A DNA stretch of 64,000 nucleotides from Chryseobacterium sp. c4a. GTDB taxonomy: Bacteria; Bacteroidota; Bacteroidia; Flavobacteriales; Weeksellaceae. This document shows, one piece after another, positions 44,750-55,800 of this stretch (position 1 is its first letter; each line of letters starts with the position of its first letter). The notes beneath the pieces were generated by a model that had not been told where the DNA came from, made no database searches, and saw nothing but the letters and a program-made list of their open reading frames with translations. Position numbers and translations under genes: made by a program. The stretch covers positions 1-64,000 of the forward strand of contig NZ_WXVU01000007.1 in assembly GCF_009900745.1 (NCBI RefSeq), read 5' to 3'.

Positions 44750-47203
44750 ATGAAAAAATTAAGCACCGCCGTATTACTGCTAGGGACAATTTTGGTCGCA
44801 GCTCAGGAGCAAGAGGAAAAAGGAAAACAAATCGAAGATATTATCATCGTAGGAAACCGTAACGTTAAAAGAACAAAGCTGGAAACACCGGTTCCTGTAG
44901 ATGTTATCAATATCGATAAAGTTCAAAGATCATCTCCACAAATGACAGCTCAGGATCTTCTTAATTATGTGATCCCTTCATTTAATTCGGTAAGACAATC
45001 TGCATCTGACGGAACAGAGCACATTGATCCTGTAACATTAAGAGGAATGGGGCCGGATCAGGTTTTAGTATTGCTTAACGGAAAAAGAAGGCACACAACA
45101 TCTCTTGTCAACTATCAGAATACCGTAGGAAACGGCTCTGTAGGAACAGATTTAAGTACCATTCCTGTTATTGCTATTGAAAAAATAGAAGTGCTAAGAG
45201 ATGGTGCGGCAGCACAATATGGTTCTGATGCTATCGCTGGAGTTATCAATATTATTTTGAAAAAAAATGCAGGAGCTTCAGCAAGTTTAACCTATGGATT
45301 AAGCGGAAGAAATGATGGTGATACTTACCAGGCGGGGGTAAATTATGGAACTTCTTTGGGAAAGAATGAAGGGTTTATCAATCTTTCATTACAGCTAAGC
45401 CACAGAGGAAAAACTACAAGAACTCAAAATCATGGTTTGGATATTTTTGGAGATAATTTTGCCTATGAATTTGCTGGAGATGATGAAGCTATAAAAGCAG
45501 CCATAGCTGCGGATGATGCAAAAATTAAAGAGTATGGATTAACAAGAGATGATTTTAATTTCCAGATCGGAGATGCCCAGATTAGACAGGGACAATTGTT
45601 CTTCAATTCAGAATATCCTTTGAATGAAAACTTTAAATTCTATTCTTTTGGAGGTTTCAGTATTAAAGAAGGAAAAGGATATGGCTTCAGAAGACTTCCC
45701 AATGAAACTTCTAATATTGTAAAAGAAATCTATCCTTACGGTTTTCAGGCAGTTTTGAACTCTCAGATTTATGATATTTCCTATGCTGTAGGTGCTAAAT
45801 ATAATGTAAATAACTGGCTGATTGATCTGAGTAATACCTTTGGGAATAATACCTTCAATTATAACGTAAGCAATACCAATAATGCATCTTTGGGAATAAA
45901 GTCACCCACTCGTTTTTATGCAGGAGCACATAGTTTTTTGCAAAATACGGTGAATCTTGATGTTTCAAAAAAAATAAAGAACTTCAATGTTGCCTTTGGA
46001 GGAGAATTCAGATTTGAACAATACCAAATTAAAGCAGGAGATCAGGCTTCTTATACTCAATATGATGTAAACGGTAATGTAGCGACAAAAGGCTCTGCAG
46101 TGATTGGAGCAGGAGGCTCACAGTCTTTTATAGGTTTTTCACCGGATAATGCTTTGAAAAAAAACAGACATTCAACAGCCGTATATGCTGACCTTTCCTA
46201 TGATTTAGATAAAAAACTGAATATTGATGCTGCTGCAAGATTTGAAAACTACTCAGACTTTGGAAGCACCCTGAACGGGAAGCTGGCGGTAAGATATGAA
46301 TTTATAAAAAATTATGCAGTAAGAGCAGCAGTCGGAACCGGATTCAGAGCACCATCGCTTCAGCAGCAGTATTTTAATAACTCTTTTGCAGATATTTCTA
46401 CCTCAGGAGAGGGAATTGTAAGGAAAGGAATCTTTAATAATGACAGCCAAGCCGCCCAGGTTCTTGGATTTGATAAATTAAAGCAGGAAACATCCGTCAA
46501 TGGAAGTGCAGGATTTACCTTACAACCTGTCAAAGGACTATTCATTACGGTAGATGGATATATCATTAAAGTAAAAGACAGAATTGTCATTACCAGCAAT
46601 ATTACAGATTCCAGATTATCTGATCCTAAAGTAGTAGGAGAAGGAAATGCGGTGGAAAGTGGCCGATTCTTTGCAAACGCCATTGATACCGAAACGAAAG
46701 GTGTAGATGTAGTAGTTTCTTATGATTGGAAGCTGGCAGGAGGAAACTTAAATATTAACCTTGCAGGAAATTATACCGAAACAAAAATTACAGATTTTCA
46801 CTTCCCTGAAAATCTGGGAACTCCTCAAAATGAATTCTTTGGCCCGGATCAGATCAATATTATTGAAACCTTATCACCCAAAACAAAAGCATCATTAGGA
46901 TTGACTTATGGAATAGGAAAATTCAATTTTCTTGTCAGAAATACTTATTTTGGTAAAGTGATAAGAGACGGCTATCCTTTCGGAGTGGTTCAGGAGTTTT
47001 CACCTAAAGTGGTAACAGACATTAGTGTAGGGTATGATATTACGAAAAATATCAACTTTACGGTAGGAGCCAATAATGTATTTGATGTTTTCCCGGATCT
47101 TCAGGTCTATAAAAATTCGTATTATGGAGTATTCAAATATGCGCCGGTTCAGATGGGGACATTGGGAAGCTATTTCTTCGGAAGGCTTAATTTTAATTTT
47201 TAA
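44750..47203 (+). CDS. TonB-dependent receptor under SAM riboswitch control
   Basis: An 817-residue outer-membrane receptor. The signal MKKLSTAVLLLGTILVAAQ sets the ATG at 44750 (a TTG at 44735 is possible). The plug domain shows PVPVDVINIDKVQRSSPQMTAQDLL, VTLRGMGPDQVLVLLNGKRRHT and AIEKIEVLRDGAAAQYGSDAIAGVINI; the rest is a 22-strand barrel ending in the aromatic GRLNFNF. There is no SusD neighbour and no carboxypeptidase-like N-terminal extension. The SAM-I riboswitch upstream and the amino acid permease gene 7 nt downstream suggest uptake of methionine, a methionine-containing peptide or a related sulfur compound; this is inference. Confidence 0.92.
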   Translation: MKKLSTAVLLLGTILVAAQEQEEKGKQIEDIIIVGNRNVKRTKLETPVPVDVINIDKVQRSSPQMTAQDLLNYVIPSFNSVRQSASDGTEHIDPVTLRGMGPDQVLVLLNGKRRHTTSLVNYQNTVGNGSVGTDLSTIPVIAIEKIEVLRDGAAAQYGSDAIAGVINIILKKNAGASASLTYGLSGRNDGDTYQAGVNYGTSLGKNEGFINLSLQLSHRGKTTRTQNHGLDIFGDNFAYEFAGDDEAIKAAIAADDAKIKEYGLTRDDFNFQIGDAQIRQGQLFFNSEYPLNENFKFYSFGGFSIKEGKGYGFRRLPNETSNIVKEIYPYGFQAVLNSQIYDISYAVGAKYNVNNWLIDLSNTFGNNTFNYNVSNTNNASLGIKSPTRFYAGAHSFLQNTVNLDVSKKIKNFNVAFGGEFRFEQYQIKAGDQASYTQYDVNGNVATKGSAVIGAGGSQSFIGFSPDNALKKNRHSTAVYADLSYDLDKKLNIDAAARFENYSDFGSTLNGKLAVRYEFIKNYAVRAAVGTGFRAPSLQQQYFNNSFADISTSGEGIVRKGIFNNDSQAAQVLGFDKLKQETSVNGSAGFTLQPVKGLFITVDGYIIKVKDRIVITSNITDSRLSDPKVVGEGNAVESGRFFANAIDTETKGVDVVVSYDWKLAGGNLNINLAGNYTETKITDFHFPENLGTPQNEFFGPDQINIIETLSPKTKASLGLTYGIGKFNFLVRNTYFGKVIRDGYPFGVVQEFSPKVVTDISVGYDITKNINFTVGANNVFDVFPDLQVYKNSYYGVFKYAPVQMGTLGSYFFGRLNFNF

Positions 47204-47210
47204 TGAGTAA

Positions 47211-48509
47211 ATGAGTACTGTTTCACATCAGATTGGCTGGAAAACAGCCGCAGCTATTGTCGTTTCCAATATGATTGGAACGGGTATTTTTACAACTTTG
47301 GGATTTCAGTTATCCGATATCACCAATACCTACAGTATTTTCCTGTTATGGGTAATCGGTGGAATTCTCGCGTTGTTCGGGGCCTTTTGCTATGCAGAAT
47401 TAGGCTCCCATTTTAAAGGAAATGGCGGCGATTTTATCTATCTTAAAGAAACTTATCATCCTTTATTCGGGTATCTGATAAGCTGGATCTCCTTGATTAT
47501 CGGATTTTCTTCGCCTGTTGCTTTAGCAGCATTAGCGATGTCAAAATATCTTTCCGTATTTGATTACTCATTTGGAAATGGTTTTGCGATTGCAGCCATA
47601 TTTTTGGTGGCTATTACTTTGTCATTCAGTTTGAAAACTTCAAGCCGGTTTCATAATTTTTTCACCTTCATTAAAATAGCTTTTATTATTGTTTTGGTAA
47701 TTTTAGGAGTTGGATTATCAGACTCTCCGGAAATTGGAAATAGCTTAAACTTTAGTGATAGCTGGCAGAATGAAATTATGCTTCCCGCCTTTGCAACCTC
47801 GCTGGTTTTTGTTACCTATTCTTATACCGGGTGGAATTCTGCGTCCTATATTGCAGGAGAAATAAAAGATGTTCAGAAAAATCTTCCCAAATCACTGATT
47901 ATAGGAACTGTTTTTGTGACGGTAAGCTATATTCTGGTAAACTACATTATGCTGAAACATGCTCCGGTAAGTCAATTAGCAGGAAAAGAAGATGTAATGG
48001 GAGAAGCCGCGGTAAATATGTTGGGGCTTTCTTTTGGGAAAATTGTGAATATTTTTATTGCATTACAGCTCATTGCAACTATCAGTGGATATCTTTGGGT
48101 AGGATCAAGGCTTACGCAGGCTTTTGCAAAAGATACCCGCATCTGGAAGCCACTTTCTGTTGGGAATAAAAAAGGAATACCTGTAAGAGCGATCTTTGCT
48201 CATGCCATCATCGCTACAATCATTATTTTAACAGGAAGTTTTAAAGAAATCTTTGTGTACACGGCTTTTATTCTTCAGTTGTTTGCCAGTTTAGCAATTT
48301 CAACGGTGTATTTTCTTAAAAAGAAGGATAGAAAAATATTTAAGTCCAATGCTTTTTATATTTTCCCGACAGTTTTCTTATTATTCAGTATTTATATTCT
48401 GTACTTTACCTTTATCCATAATCCTAAAGAAAGTTTAATAGGACTAGGAATTATAGCTGTAGGTCTTATTTTATATTGGGTGGACAGAAGACTTTCCAAA
48501 GGAGTTTAA
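47211..48509 (+). CDS. APC family amino acid permease
   Basis: A 432-residue inner-membrane transporter of the amino acid-polyamine-organocation superfamily with 12 predicted helices. The first helix holds the unwound signature SNMIGTGIFTTLG, followed by GGILALFGAFCYAELGSHFKGNGGDFIYLKETY, typical of cationic/neutral amino acid permeases. It starts 7 nt after the TonB receptor gene and has no promoter of its own, so it shares the SAM riboswitch; the pair would move a substrate across both membranes. Substrate unknown, methionine or a precursor fits the regulation. Confidence 0.9.
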   Translation: MSTVSHQIGWKTAAAIVVSNMIGTGIFTTLGFQLSDITNTYSIFLLWVIGGILALFGAFCYAELGSHFKGNGGDFIYLKETYHPLFGYLISWISLIIGFSSPVALAALAMSKYLSVFDYSFGNGFAIAAIFLVAITLSFSLKTSSRFHNFFTFIKIAFIIVLVILGVGLSDSPEIGNSLNFSDSWQNEIMLPAFATSLVFVTYSYTGWNSASYIAGEIKDVQKNLPKSLIIGTVFVTVSYILVNYIMLKHAPVSQLAGKEDVMGEAAVNMLGLSFGKIVNIFIALQLIATISGYLWVGSRLTQAFAKDTRIWKPLSVGNKKGIPVRAIFAHAIIATIIILTGSFKEIFVYTAFILQLFASLAISTVYFLKKKDRKIFKSNAFYIFPTVFLLFSIYILYFTFIHNPKESLIGLGIIAVGLILYWVDRRLSKGV

Positions 48510-48630
48510 AGAGAATATCGGAAGCATAAAAAAGCAGATGAGGTAATTTGTAAATAGATATTTTTACAGATTTATTCCCTTGATCCCTAATGCTCAAAAA
48601 TTTATACTTTAATTTTGAATTAATAATTCT

Positions 48631-48638
48631 TATCTTTG
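48631..48638 (+). promoter_or_regulatory. -7 promoter element of prfA
   Basis: TATCTTTG, 20 nt before the ATG; no TTTG at the proper distance upstream. Confidence 0.55.
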
Positions 48639-48657
48639 CACCCACAAAAATTCGACA

Positions 48658-49743
48658 ATGTCTAAATCATTAATTCCAAAATTAGAAGCTATAAAACAAA
48701 GATATAATGAGGTTGCAGACCTTATTATACAGCCTGATGTCATTTCAGACCAAAAAAGATATTCTTCTTTGAACAAAGAATATAGTGATTTGGGGAAAAT
48801 TGTAAGAGTTTACGATCAGTATAAAGGTGCTTTAGACAGCATTGAAGAATCTGACGAAATTATTGCAGATGGCTCAGACAGAGATCTTGTAGATCTTGCA
48901 AAAGAAGAAAAACTGGAAGCACAGTCCAAACTTCCGGGATTAGAAGAAGAGCTTAAAGTTCTTTTGATTCCTAAAGATCCAGCAGATGATAAAAACGTTA
49001 TCGTTGAATTACGTGCCGGAACCGGAGGTGATGAAGCAGCTATCTTCGTAGAAGACGTGTACAGAATGTATACCATGTATTTTAAAACAAAAGGATGGAG
49101 ACATGAAGTAACAGATTCCAATGAAGCAGCAAAAGGATACAAGGAATTGATCATGAAGGTGGAAGGTGAAGGAGTATACGGAATCATGAAATTCGAATCC
49201 GGAGTTCACCGTGTGCAGCGTGTACCGGAAACAGAATCTCAGGGTAGAGTTCATACCTCAGCCATTACAATAGCTGTTTTACCGGAAGCAGAAGAAGTAG
49301 ACTTCGAATTGAATCCTGCTGATATTGAAATGCAGACTTCCCGTTCAGGAGGTGCCGGAGGTCAGAACGTAAACAAGGTTGAAACAAAAGTACAGTTAAC
49401 GCACAAGCCTTCAGGGCTAGTGGTAGTTTGCCAACAAGCTCGTTCTCAGCTGGCAAACCGTGAGCTGGCAATGGAAATGCTAAGAACAAAGCTATACGAT
49501 ATCGAATTACAGAAAGTACAGGGAGATATTGCTGCACAACGTAAATCTATGGTTTCTACAGGTGACCGTTCTGCAAAGATCAAAACGTACAACTATCCAC
49601 AGGGAAGAGTAACAGATCACAGAATCAACAAATCAATGTATAATCTGGATGCTTACATGAATGGAGATATTGCTGAAATGATTGATGCCGTAATTATGGC
49701 TGAGAACGCAGAAAAAATGAAGGGAGAAGAAGAAAACTACTAA
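48658..49743 (+). CDS. prfA: peptide chain release factor 1
   Basis: A 361-residue class I release factor reading UAA and UAG. The GGQ motif that triggers peptide hydrolysis is at 234-236 ([11 protein letters not shown]). The stop-codon tripeptide corresponds to PET in [18 protein letters not shown], matching the PxT of RF1 rather than SPF of RF2. All four domains are present at normal length. This full-size factor contrasts with the short PrfH homologue at 62306. Single gene with terminator. Confidence 0.97.
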   Translation: MSKSLIPKLEAIKQRYNEVADLIIQPDVISDQKRYSSLNKEYSDLGKIVRVYDQYKGALDSIEESDEIIADGSDRDLVDLAKEEKLEAQSKLPGLEEELKVLLIPKDPADDKNVIVELRAGTGGDEAAIFVEDVYRMYTMYFKTKGWRHEVTDSNEAAKGYKELIMKVEGEGVYGIMKFESGVHRVQRVPETESQGRVHTSAITIAVLPEAEEVDFELNPADIEMQTSRSGGAGGQNVNKVETKVQLTHKPSGLVVVCQQARSQLANRELAMEMLRTKLYDIELQKVQGDIAAQRKSMVSTGDRSAKIKTYNYPQGRVTDHRINKSMYNLDAYMNGDIAEMIDAVIMAENAEKMKGEEENY

Positions 49744-49761
49744 GAGTTTCAAAAAATATAA

Positions 49762-49795
49762 AAAAGCCTCTGATTTTTTCAGGGGCTTTTCTTTT
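49762..49795 (+). terminator. intrinsic terminator of prfA
   Basis: AAAAGCCTCTGA / TCAGGGGCTTTT stem (49762-49773, 49779-49790, one wobble) with T tail. Confidence 0.88.
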
Positions 49796-49831
49796 AACCA
49801 GAACAATTATTCAAATTATAAATTATAAACT

Positions 49832-50497
49832 ATGAAAAACTACAAAATTATTTTTTTGCTATTGCTTACCATGGTGGGGCAATATGTTTCTGCACAAACA
49901 GAGGTAAAGAAACCAAAAGAAGTCTTTGAGCTTTACTTTCAGACTTTAGTAAATAACGATGAAGCAGCTTTAAATAAGCTTAATGATTATTTAAGACCTA
50001 CAGTAGAAGGACAGGATGCTTACCAGATCAATTTCAAAAAGTCTTCGCAGGAAATGATCAACAGCAGTGTAGAGAATTTCCTTTCTGCTTTTTCTAAAGC
50101 TACGGCTTCAGCATGTAAAAAAGAAGCGGAAGACTATTACATGGCAATGATCGGGAATTTTAAAAAAGCAAAAGTAACCGTTAACAATGTAAAAGTTATT
50201 CCAAATGAATATCTTGAAGGAGAAAAAATTGCAGAAATAAGTTATACCGTAAGTTTTCAGCTGCCTTCAAAATTAACGCATGGCCCCAAAGGTGACACGA
50301 AGAAAGTAAAGGCTGAAGAGTTAAAAAAATATTTAATTCAGATAGTAGAAGATTTTAAAAATGCAGATAAAACAGTAACTACAGAGCAGAACTTTAGTCT
50401 GTATGAACTGAAAGAAGGAGGCAAAATATACTATTGGAACGGAAGCCCGGATCAGATTGTTACCAACCTTACCGATTTCTATTTTGACAGCTTTTAA
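49832..50497 (+). CDS. secreted protein of unknown function
   Basis: A 221-residue protein with signal peptide MKNYKIIFLLLLTMVGQYVSAQ. The mature part begins TEVKKPKEVFELYFQTLVNNDEAALNKLNDYL, which recalls the NTF2/SnoaL-like or DUF4878-type periplasmic helix-plus-sheet proteins; the family is not certain. No catalytic motif, no sorting domain. It has its own terminator and is transcribed alone between prfA and the prolyl oligopeptidase gene. Confidence 0.72.
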   Translation: MKNYKIIFLLLLTMVGQYVSAQTEVKKPKEVFELYFQTLVNNDEAALNKLNDYLRPTVEGQDAYQINFKKSSQEMINSSVENFLSAFSKATASACKKEAEDYYMAMIGNFKKAKVTVNNVKVIPNEYLEGEKIAEISYTVSFQLPSKLTHGPKGDTKKVKAEELKKYLIQIVEDFKNADKTVTTEQNFSLYELKEGGKIYYWNGSPDQIVTNLTDFYFDSF

Positions 50498-50533
50498 TTG
50501 AAGGATAATTGATTAATAGCTCATTAAATAATT

Positions 50534-50562
50534 AAAAGTCTCAATTTTTTGAGACTTTTTTT
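50534..50562 (+). terminator. intrinsic terminator
   Basis: AAAAGTCTCAA / TTGAGACTTTT with T4 loop and T run, 37 nt after the preceding stop. Confidence 0.92.
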
Positions 50563-50579
50563 ATTTCACATACTTTATG

Positions 50580-50587
50580 TATTTTTG
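50580..50587 (+). promoter_or_regulatory. -7 promoter element of the prolyl oligopeptidase gene
   Basis: TATTTTTG, 17 nt before the ATG at 50604. Confidence 0.5.
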
Positions 50588-50603
50588 ATAAAAACTGTTC
50601 AGT

Positions 50604-52706
50604 ATGAATTTTAAACCTATGTTATTAACGGCTGGAGTTCTGTTTTCAGCATCTTTTTACTCTCAAACAATGAATTATCCAAAAGCATTAAAGGGTGCTC
50701 AAACCGATACTTATTTTGGAACTGCAGTTTCAGATCCGTACAGAGATCTTGAAAATGATTCTGATGCCACTAAAAAATGGGTAGATGAAGAAGTAGCATA
50801 TAGCCAGAATTATCTTTCAAAAATTCCTTTCAGAGATAAAATCAAAAACCAGTTGAAAGATATCTGGAATTATGAAAAAATCTCAGCACCTTTCAAAGAA
50901 GGAGATTACACTTATTATTCAAAGAATGATGGGTTGCAGGCACAATCTGTATTATACAGAACCAATAATAAAACCAAAGCGACAGAAGTATTTTTAGATC
51001 CAAATAAATTCTCAGAAAAAGGAACTACTTCACTATCAAATCTTTCTTTCAATAAAAAAGGAAATCTTGCAGCCTATTCTATTTCAGAAGGCGGAAGTGA
51101 CTGGAATAAGATCATTATCATTGATGCTGTTACCAAAAAACAGATCGATGAAACCTTAGTAGATGTAAAATTCAGTGGAATTTCATGGCAGGGCGATGAA
51201 GGATTCTATTATTCAAGCTATGATAAACCGAAGGAAGGAACTGTTCTTTCCGGAATGACAGATAAGCATAAAGTTTATTTTCATAAGCTGGGAACAAAGC
51301 AGTCTGAAGATAAGCTGATCTTTGGTGGAGAAAAAACTCCAAGAAGATATCTGGGAGCTAGTGTTTCTGATGATCAGAGATATTTAATCATCTCAGCAGC
51401 TAATGCAACCAATGGAAATGAATTGTTTATTAAAGACCTGAAAAAAGGAGGTGACTTTGTTCAAATCAATAAAGGATTTGATATCAATGCTCACATCGTA
51501 GATACTCAGGGTGATGATCTTTTCATTTCTACAGATAAAGATGCTCCGAATATGCGTCTTGTAAAAACAACAATCGCTAACCCTGCTCCGGAAACATGGA
51601 AAGATGTCATTCCACAAACGGAAAATGTACTGGGAATTTCTTCAGGGGGCGGATATTTCTTCGCAACTTATATGGTGGATGCGATAGATCAGGTAAAACA
51701 ATATGATAAAACCGGAAAACTGATCCGAGAAATTACTCTTCCTGGAAAAGGAAATATTTCAGGTTTTGGAGGTAAAGAAAAAGAGAAAGATATTTATTAC
51801 TCTTTTAGCAACTATATTACTCCTGGAACGACTTACAAATACAATGTAGATTCTGGGAAATCCGAAGTGTATCAAAAGCCAAAAGTGAAATTCAACCCGG
51901 ATGATTATGTTTCTGAGCAAGTATTCTATACTTCTAAGGATGGAACAAAAGTACCGATGATGATTAATTACAAGAAGGGAACTAAGCTTGATGGTAAAAA
52001 CCCTACTATTTTGTACTCTTACGGTGGATTCAATATCAGTTTACAGCCATCTTTCTCAGTAGTGAATGCGATCTGGATGGAAAATGGAGGTATCTATGCT
52101 GTGCCAAACATTCGCGGAGGAGGTGAATACGGTAAGAAATGGCACGATGCCGGAACAAAGATGCAGAAAAGAAACGTATTTGAAGACTTTATTGCAGCAG
52201 GAGAATATCTGCAAAGCAAAGGGTATACTTCAAAAGAATATATGGCACTTTCCGGAAGATCAAACGGAGGTTTATTGGTAGGAGCAACCATGACTTTACG
52301 TCCTGACTTGGCAAGAGTAGCATTCCCTGGAGTTGGAGTATTGGATATGTTAAGGTACAACAAATTTACAGCAGGTGCTGGTTGGGCTTATGACTACGGA
52401 ACAGCAGAAGACAACAAAGAAATGTTTGAGTATTTGAAATCATATTCACCTGTACACAACGTAAAAGCAAAAACGTGTTATCCGTCTACCATGATTATTA
52501 CTAGTGATCATGATGACAGGGTAGTTCCAGCTCACTCTTTCAAGTTTGGAGCAGAGCTTCAGGAAAAGCAGGCTTGTAAGAATCCTATTTTATTAAGAAT
52601 TGAGAAGAATGCAGGTCACGGTGCCGGAAGATCGACAGATCAGGTGATTGGTGAAAATGCAGATTTGATATCATTTGCTTTATATGAGATGGGAATAAAG
52701 AAATAG
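50604..52706 (+). CDS. prolyl oligopeptidase (S9A family)
   Basis: A 700-residue serine peptidase cutting after proline in short peptides. A hydrophobic N-terminus ending SASFYSQ is a signal peptide, so it acts in the periplasm or beyond. A seven-bladed propeller (about 75-420) precedes the alpha/beta-hydrolase domain with nucleophile Ser553 in SGRSNGGLL, Asp in SDHDDRVVPAHS and His in NAGHGAGRS. Also seen is PNIRGGGEYGKKWHDAGT, typical of S9A. Length matches bacterial prolyl endopeptidases. Alternative: the closely related protease II, less likely. Confidence 0.95.
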   Translation: MNFKPMLLTAGVLFSASFYSQTMNYPKALKGAQTDTYFGTAVSDPYRDLENDSDATKKWVDEEVAYSQNYLSKIPFRDKIKNQLKDIWNYEKISAPFKEGDYTYYSKNDGLQAQSVLYRTNNKTKATEVFLDPNKFSEKGTTSLSNLSFNKKGNLAAYSISEGGSDWNKIIIIDAVTKKQIDETLVDVKFSGISWQGDEGFYYSSYDKPKEGTVLSGMTDKHKVYFHKLGTKQSEDKLIFGGEKTPRRYLGASVSDDQRYLIISAANATNGNELFIKDLKKGGDFVQINKGFDINAHIVDTQGDDLFISTDKDAPNMRLVKTTIANPAPETWKDVIPQTENVLGISSGGGYFFATYMVDAIDQVKQYDKTGKLIREITLPGKGNISGFGGKEKEKDIYYSFSNYITPGTTYKYNVDSGKSEVYQKPKVKFNPDDYVSEQVFYTSKDGTKVPMMINYKKGTKLDGKNPTILYSYGGFNISLQPSFSVVNAIWMENGGIYAVPNIRGGGEYGKKWHDAGTKMQKRNVFEDFIAAGEYLQSKGYTSKEYMALSGRSNGGLLVGATMTLRPDLARVAFPGVGVLDMLRYNKFTAGAGWAYDYGTAEDNKEMFEYLKSYSPVHNVKAKTCYPSTMIITSDHDDRVVPAHSFKFGAELQEKQACKNPILLRIEKNAGHGAGRSTDQVIGENADLISFALYEMGIKK

Positions 52707-52730
52707 TAATTAAAAAATAAAATATTTAAA

Positions 52731-52768
52731 AAACGGCTAATTTTATTAAAAGTTAGTCGTTTTTTTTA
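52731..52768 (+). terminator. intrinsic terminator
   Basis: AAACGGCTAA pairs with TTAGTCGTTT (one wobble) and is followed by eight T. Confidence 0.82.
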
Positions 52769-52844
52769 TATATAATTATGTTTATAATTCTTATTTTTAT
52801 CGCGGATATTTAAAGTTTATTAATCTTAGATTGATTAAGTAATT

Positions 52845-55800
52845 ATGAAAAAAAGAATTTTACTAGTTTGTGCATTGGCAGCAGGGCTGTCTAGCTTTAA
52901 TGCACAGAGGTGGACACCCGCCTCACAAAAGACATCTGAAATCAGAAAAGAAGTTGAGGTTCAGTATTCTTATAGAATAGATTTACAATCTCTTAGGAAT
53001 ACTTTGAAAGGAGCTGTAGAAACAGGAAAAGGTGCTCAGGCAGTCATTGTTTCTCTGCCTACAGCAGAAGGAAAAATTGAAAAATTTGCGGTATACAGTG
53101 ATCCTGTTATGGAAAAATCTATGGCAGACAGATATCAGCTGGGATCTTATATGGGAGTTGGTGTAGATGATCCTTCTAAATATTTAAGATTCAGTACCTC
53201 TCCAACGGAAATGCAGTCTATGATCATTAAGGATGGCAAATTCCAGTTTATAGAGCCTATCACTACAGATAAGCAGGTGTATGGCGTTTTCTATAAGACG
53301 AAAAGAACAGGAAGTGACCATGGTTTCGAATGTACTACGGAAGAGAAAAACTTTAAGGATATAAAATCATTAGAGGCTAACGGGAAAAAAAATCTTTCCA
53401 ATATTAATGCAGGGATTACTAACAGACCCTCCAGTACAAAATTCAGAACTTACAGGCTCGCTTTAGCAGTTACAGGTGAGTATACTAAAAAGTTTGATCC
53501 TAATGGTGGAACTGCCAATACCGTGGCACAAATGAATGCTACGATAAACCGAGTAAATGGTGTCTTCCAGAAAGATTTTGGTATTAAGGTAATTATTCAG
53601 GATCTTCCCAATATCATTTATACCGATCCTGCTACAGATTTCTATACTCCTCCGGCAGTTCAGACAGATCCATCATTCAATCTTCAGCTTCAGCGAATGC
53701 TGACTCAGAATGTGGGAAATGCCAATTATGATATGGGGCATGTATTCCATGCCGCAGGAGGAAATGGAAATGCAGGGTCTATTGGATCCACGTGTGTTGA
53801 TCCTGCAAATAACAATTCTTTGGCAAAAGGATCTGCCTTTACCCAAAGTACAAACCCAATGGGGGATTCTTTTGATATAGATTATGTAGCCCACGAAATG
53901 GGGCATCAGCTGGGAGGAAATCATACATTCTCAAATAAATCTGAAGGATCTGGTGCCAATGTAGAACCGGGAGGAGGGACTACCATCATGGGCTATGCAG
54001 GGATTACTGATGATAATGTAGCTATGGTGTCAGATGCCTATTTCCATTTTAAATCTATAGATCAGATTCTTACAAGTCTGGAAGGAAAACCAAACTGTGG
54101 TACTTCAGAAGATATTACTTCAGCTGTGAATACTCCGCCTGTAATTTCAGCGCTTACAGCTTATACGATTCCTAAAGGAACAGCATTTTATCTTGATGCT
54201 TCAGCAACAGATGCCCAAGGCGATCCTATAAAATATACATGGGAACAGAATGATAGTGTAACGAATTTGGGTACAATTTCTGGAGATAGTGGATGGGGAT
54301 ATAACCCACAAGGAGCATTGACAAGATCTTATTTTGGTACTACAAGCGGAAGAAGATATTTTCCTAGTTTCTCTATTGTTATGAGTGGAAAATTGACAGA
54401 CAAAACAAAGTGGGAGACAGTGTCTTATATTCCAAGAGTATTGAAACATGCTATAACAGTAAGAGATGAGAATGCACAAAGACCAATGTTGTCTACTGAA
54501 GAAGTTAATACTACAGTAGGAAATGACGGGCCTTTCAAGTTTAATGGCCTGACATCTTCTTCAATATTGTATAAAAATGCAAATAATACCATTCAGTGGG
54601 AAGTTGCCAATACAAATAACGCACCTTATAACTCACCAAATGTAAAGATAGATTATACCTCTGATAATGGTGCTACCTGGACGGATCTTGTAGCTTCTAC
54701 ACCAAATACAGGTATTTATACAGGTCAGATGCCAGCTACTATTACTGCGCCAATTAAGCTAAGAATATCAGCAATTGGAAATGTTTTCTATGCTGTTTCT
54801 CCTCAAATTACGGTTGCTGATGCACCTACGTCTACAACGGCTGCTCCAACAGGTGTTTCAGTTATAGATAGTGAAGTTTTCAAAACGACAGCGAGGGTAT
54901 CCTGGAATAGTGTACCTGGAGCTACTTACTCTGTTAATTACAGAAAATTGACTGCCTCAAACTGGACAAATGTGACGAGCCCGGTAAACTCTGTAGTTTT
55001 AACCGGACTTGAAGATGAAACAAATTATGAAGTGCAGGTTGCAGCAGTTACAAACAGTGTTCCTGGTGCACCCTCTAATAATTATACCTTTAAAACGAAG
55101 GGATTAAAAACAGGTATTGATTACTGTCTAATAAATTCTGGAACATCATACGTAGGGGCGATTAGAAAAGTAACAGTATCTAATATTGTTTATGATGATC
55201 CTACTTTAAGATCTTATAAAGATTTATCAGAAGATCCTGATAAAATCATCAATTTAGTTCAGGGTACTTCATATGATCTGACACCTGTTGTACTTCAGTC
55301 ATATAGTAATAGTAATGTTCCTCTTAACCTTTCTGTGTGGATTGATTATAACAGAAATGGAATATTTGAATATCCAAGTGAAAGAGTAATTTCTGTGAGT
55401 GGAGGAGTTCCTGCAGGAAGTGTTACGTTTGGGCCAAGAAACTTTATAGTTCCGGCAGTAACCTATGCTGGAGATAAGCTTTTAAGAATGAGGGTTATCA
55501 CTAAGTATGGAACTCCTACTTTAGATACAGCTCCATGTGGTGAAATTACTAGTGGTGGTGGTGGAATTATGGATTTTTCTGTAAAAATTACAGGAACATT
55601 AGGAACAGATGAAACAAAAGGTACAAAAGCATCTTCAGAAGTTTCTCTTTATCCTAACCCTGCAGATACTTTCGTAGAGGTTAAAAACCTTAAAGGTAAA
55701 GCAGATTACAAAATCTACTCTGCTGACGGAAGATTAGTTCAGGAAGGTCAGATTGACGGACAAAGAATTAACGTAGCTTCATTAATCAAAGGAATGTATG

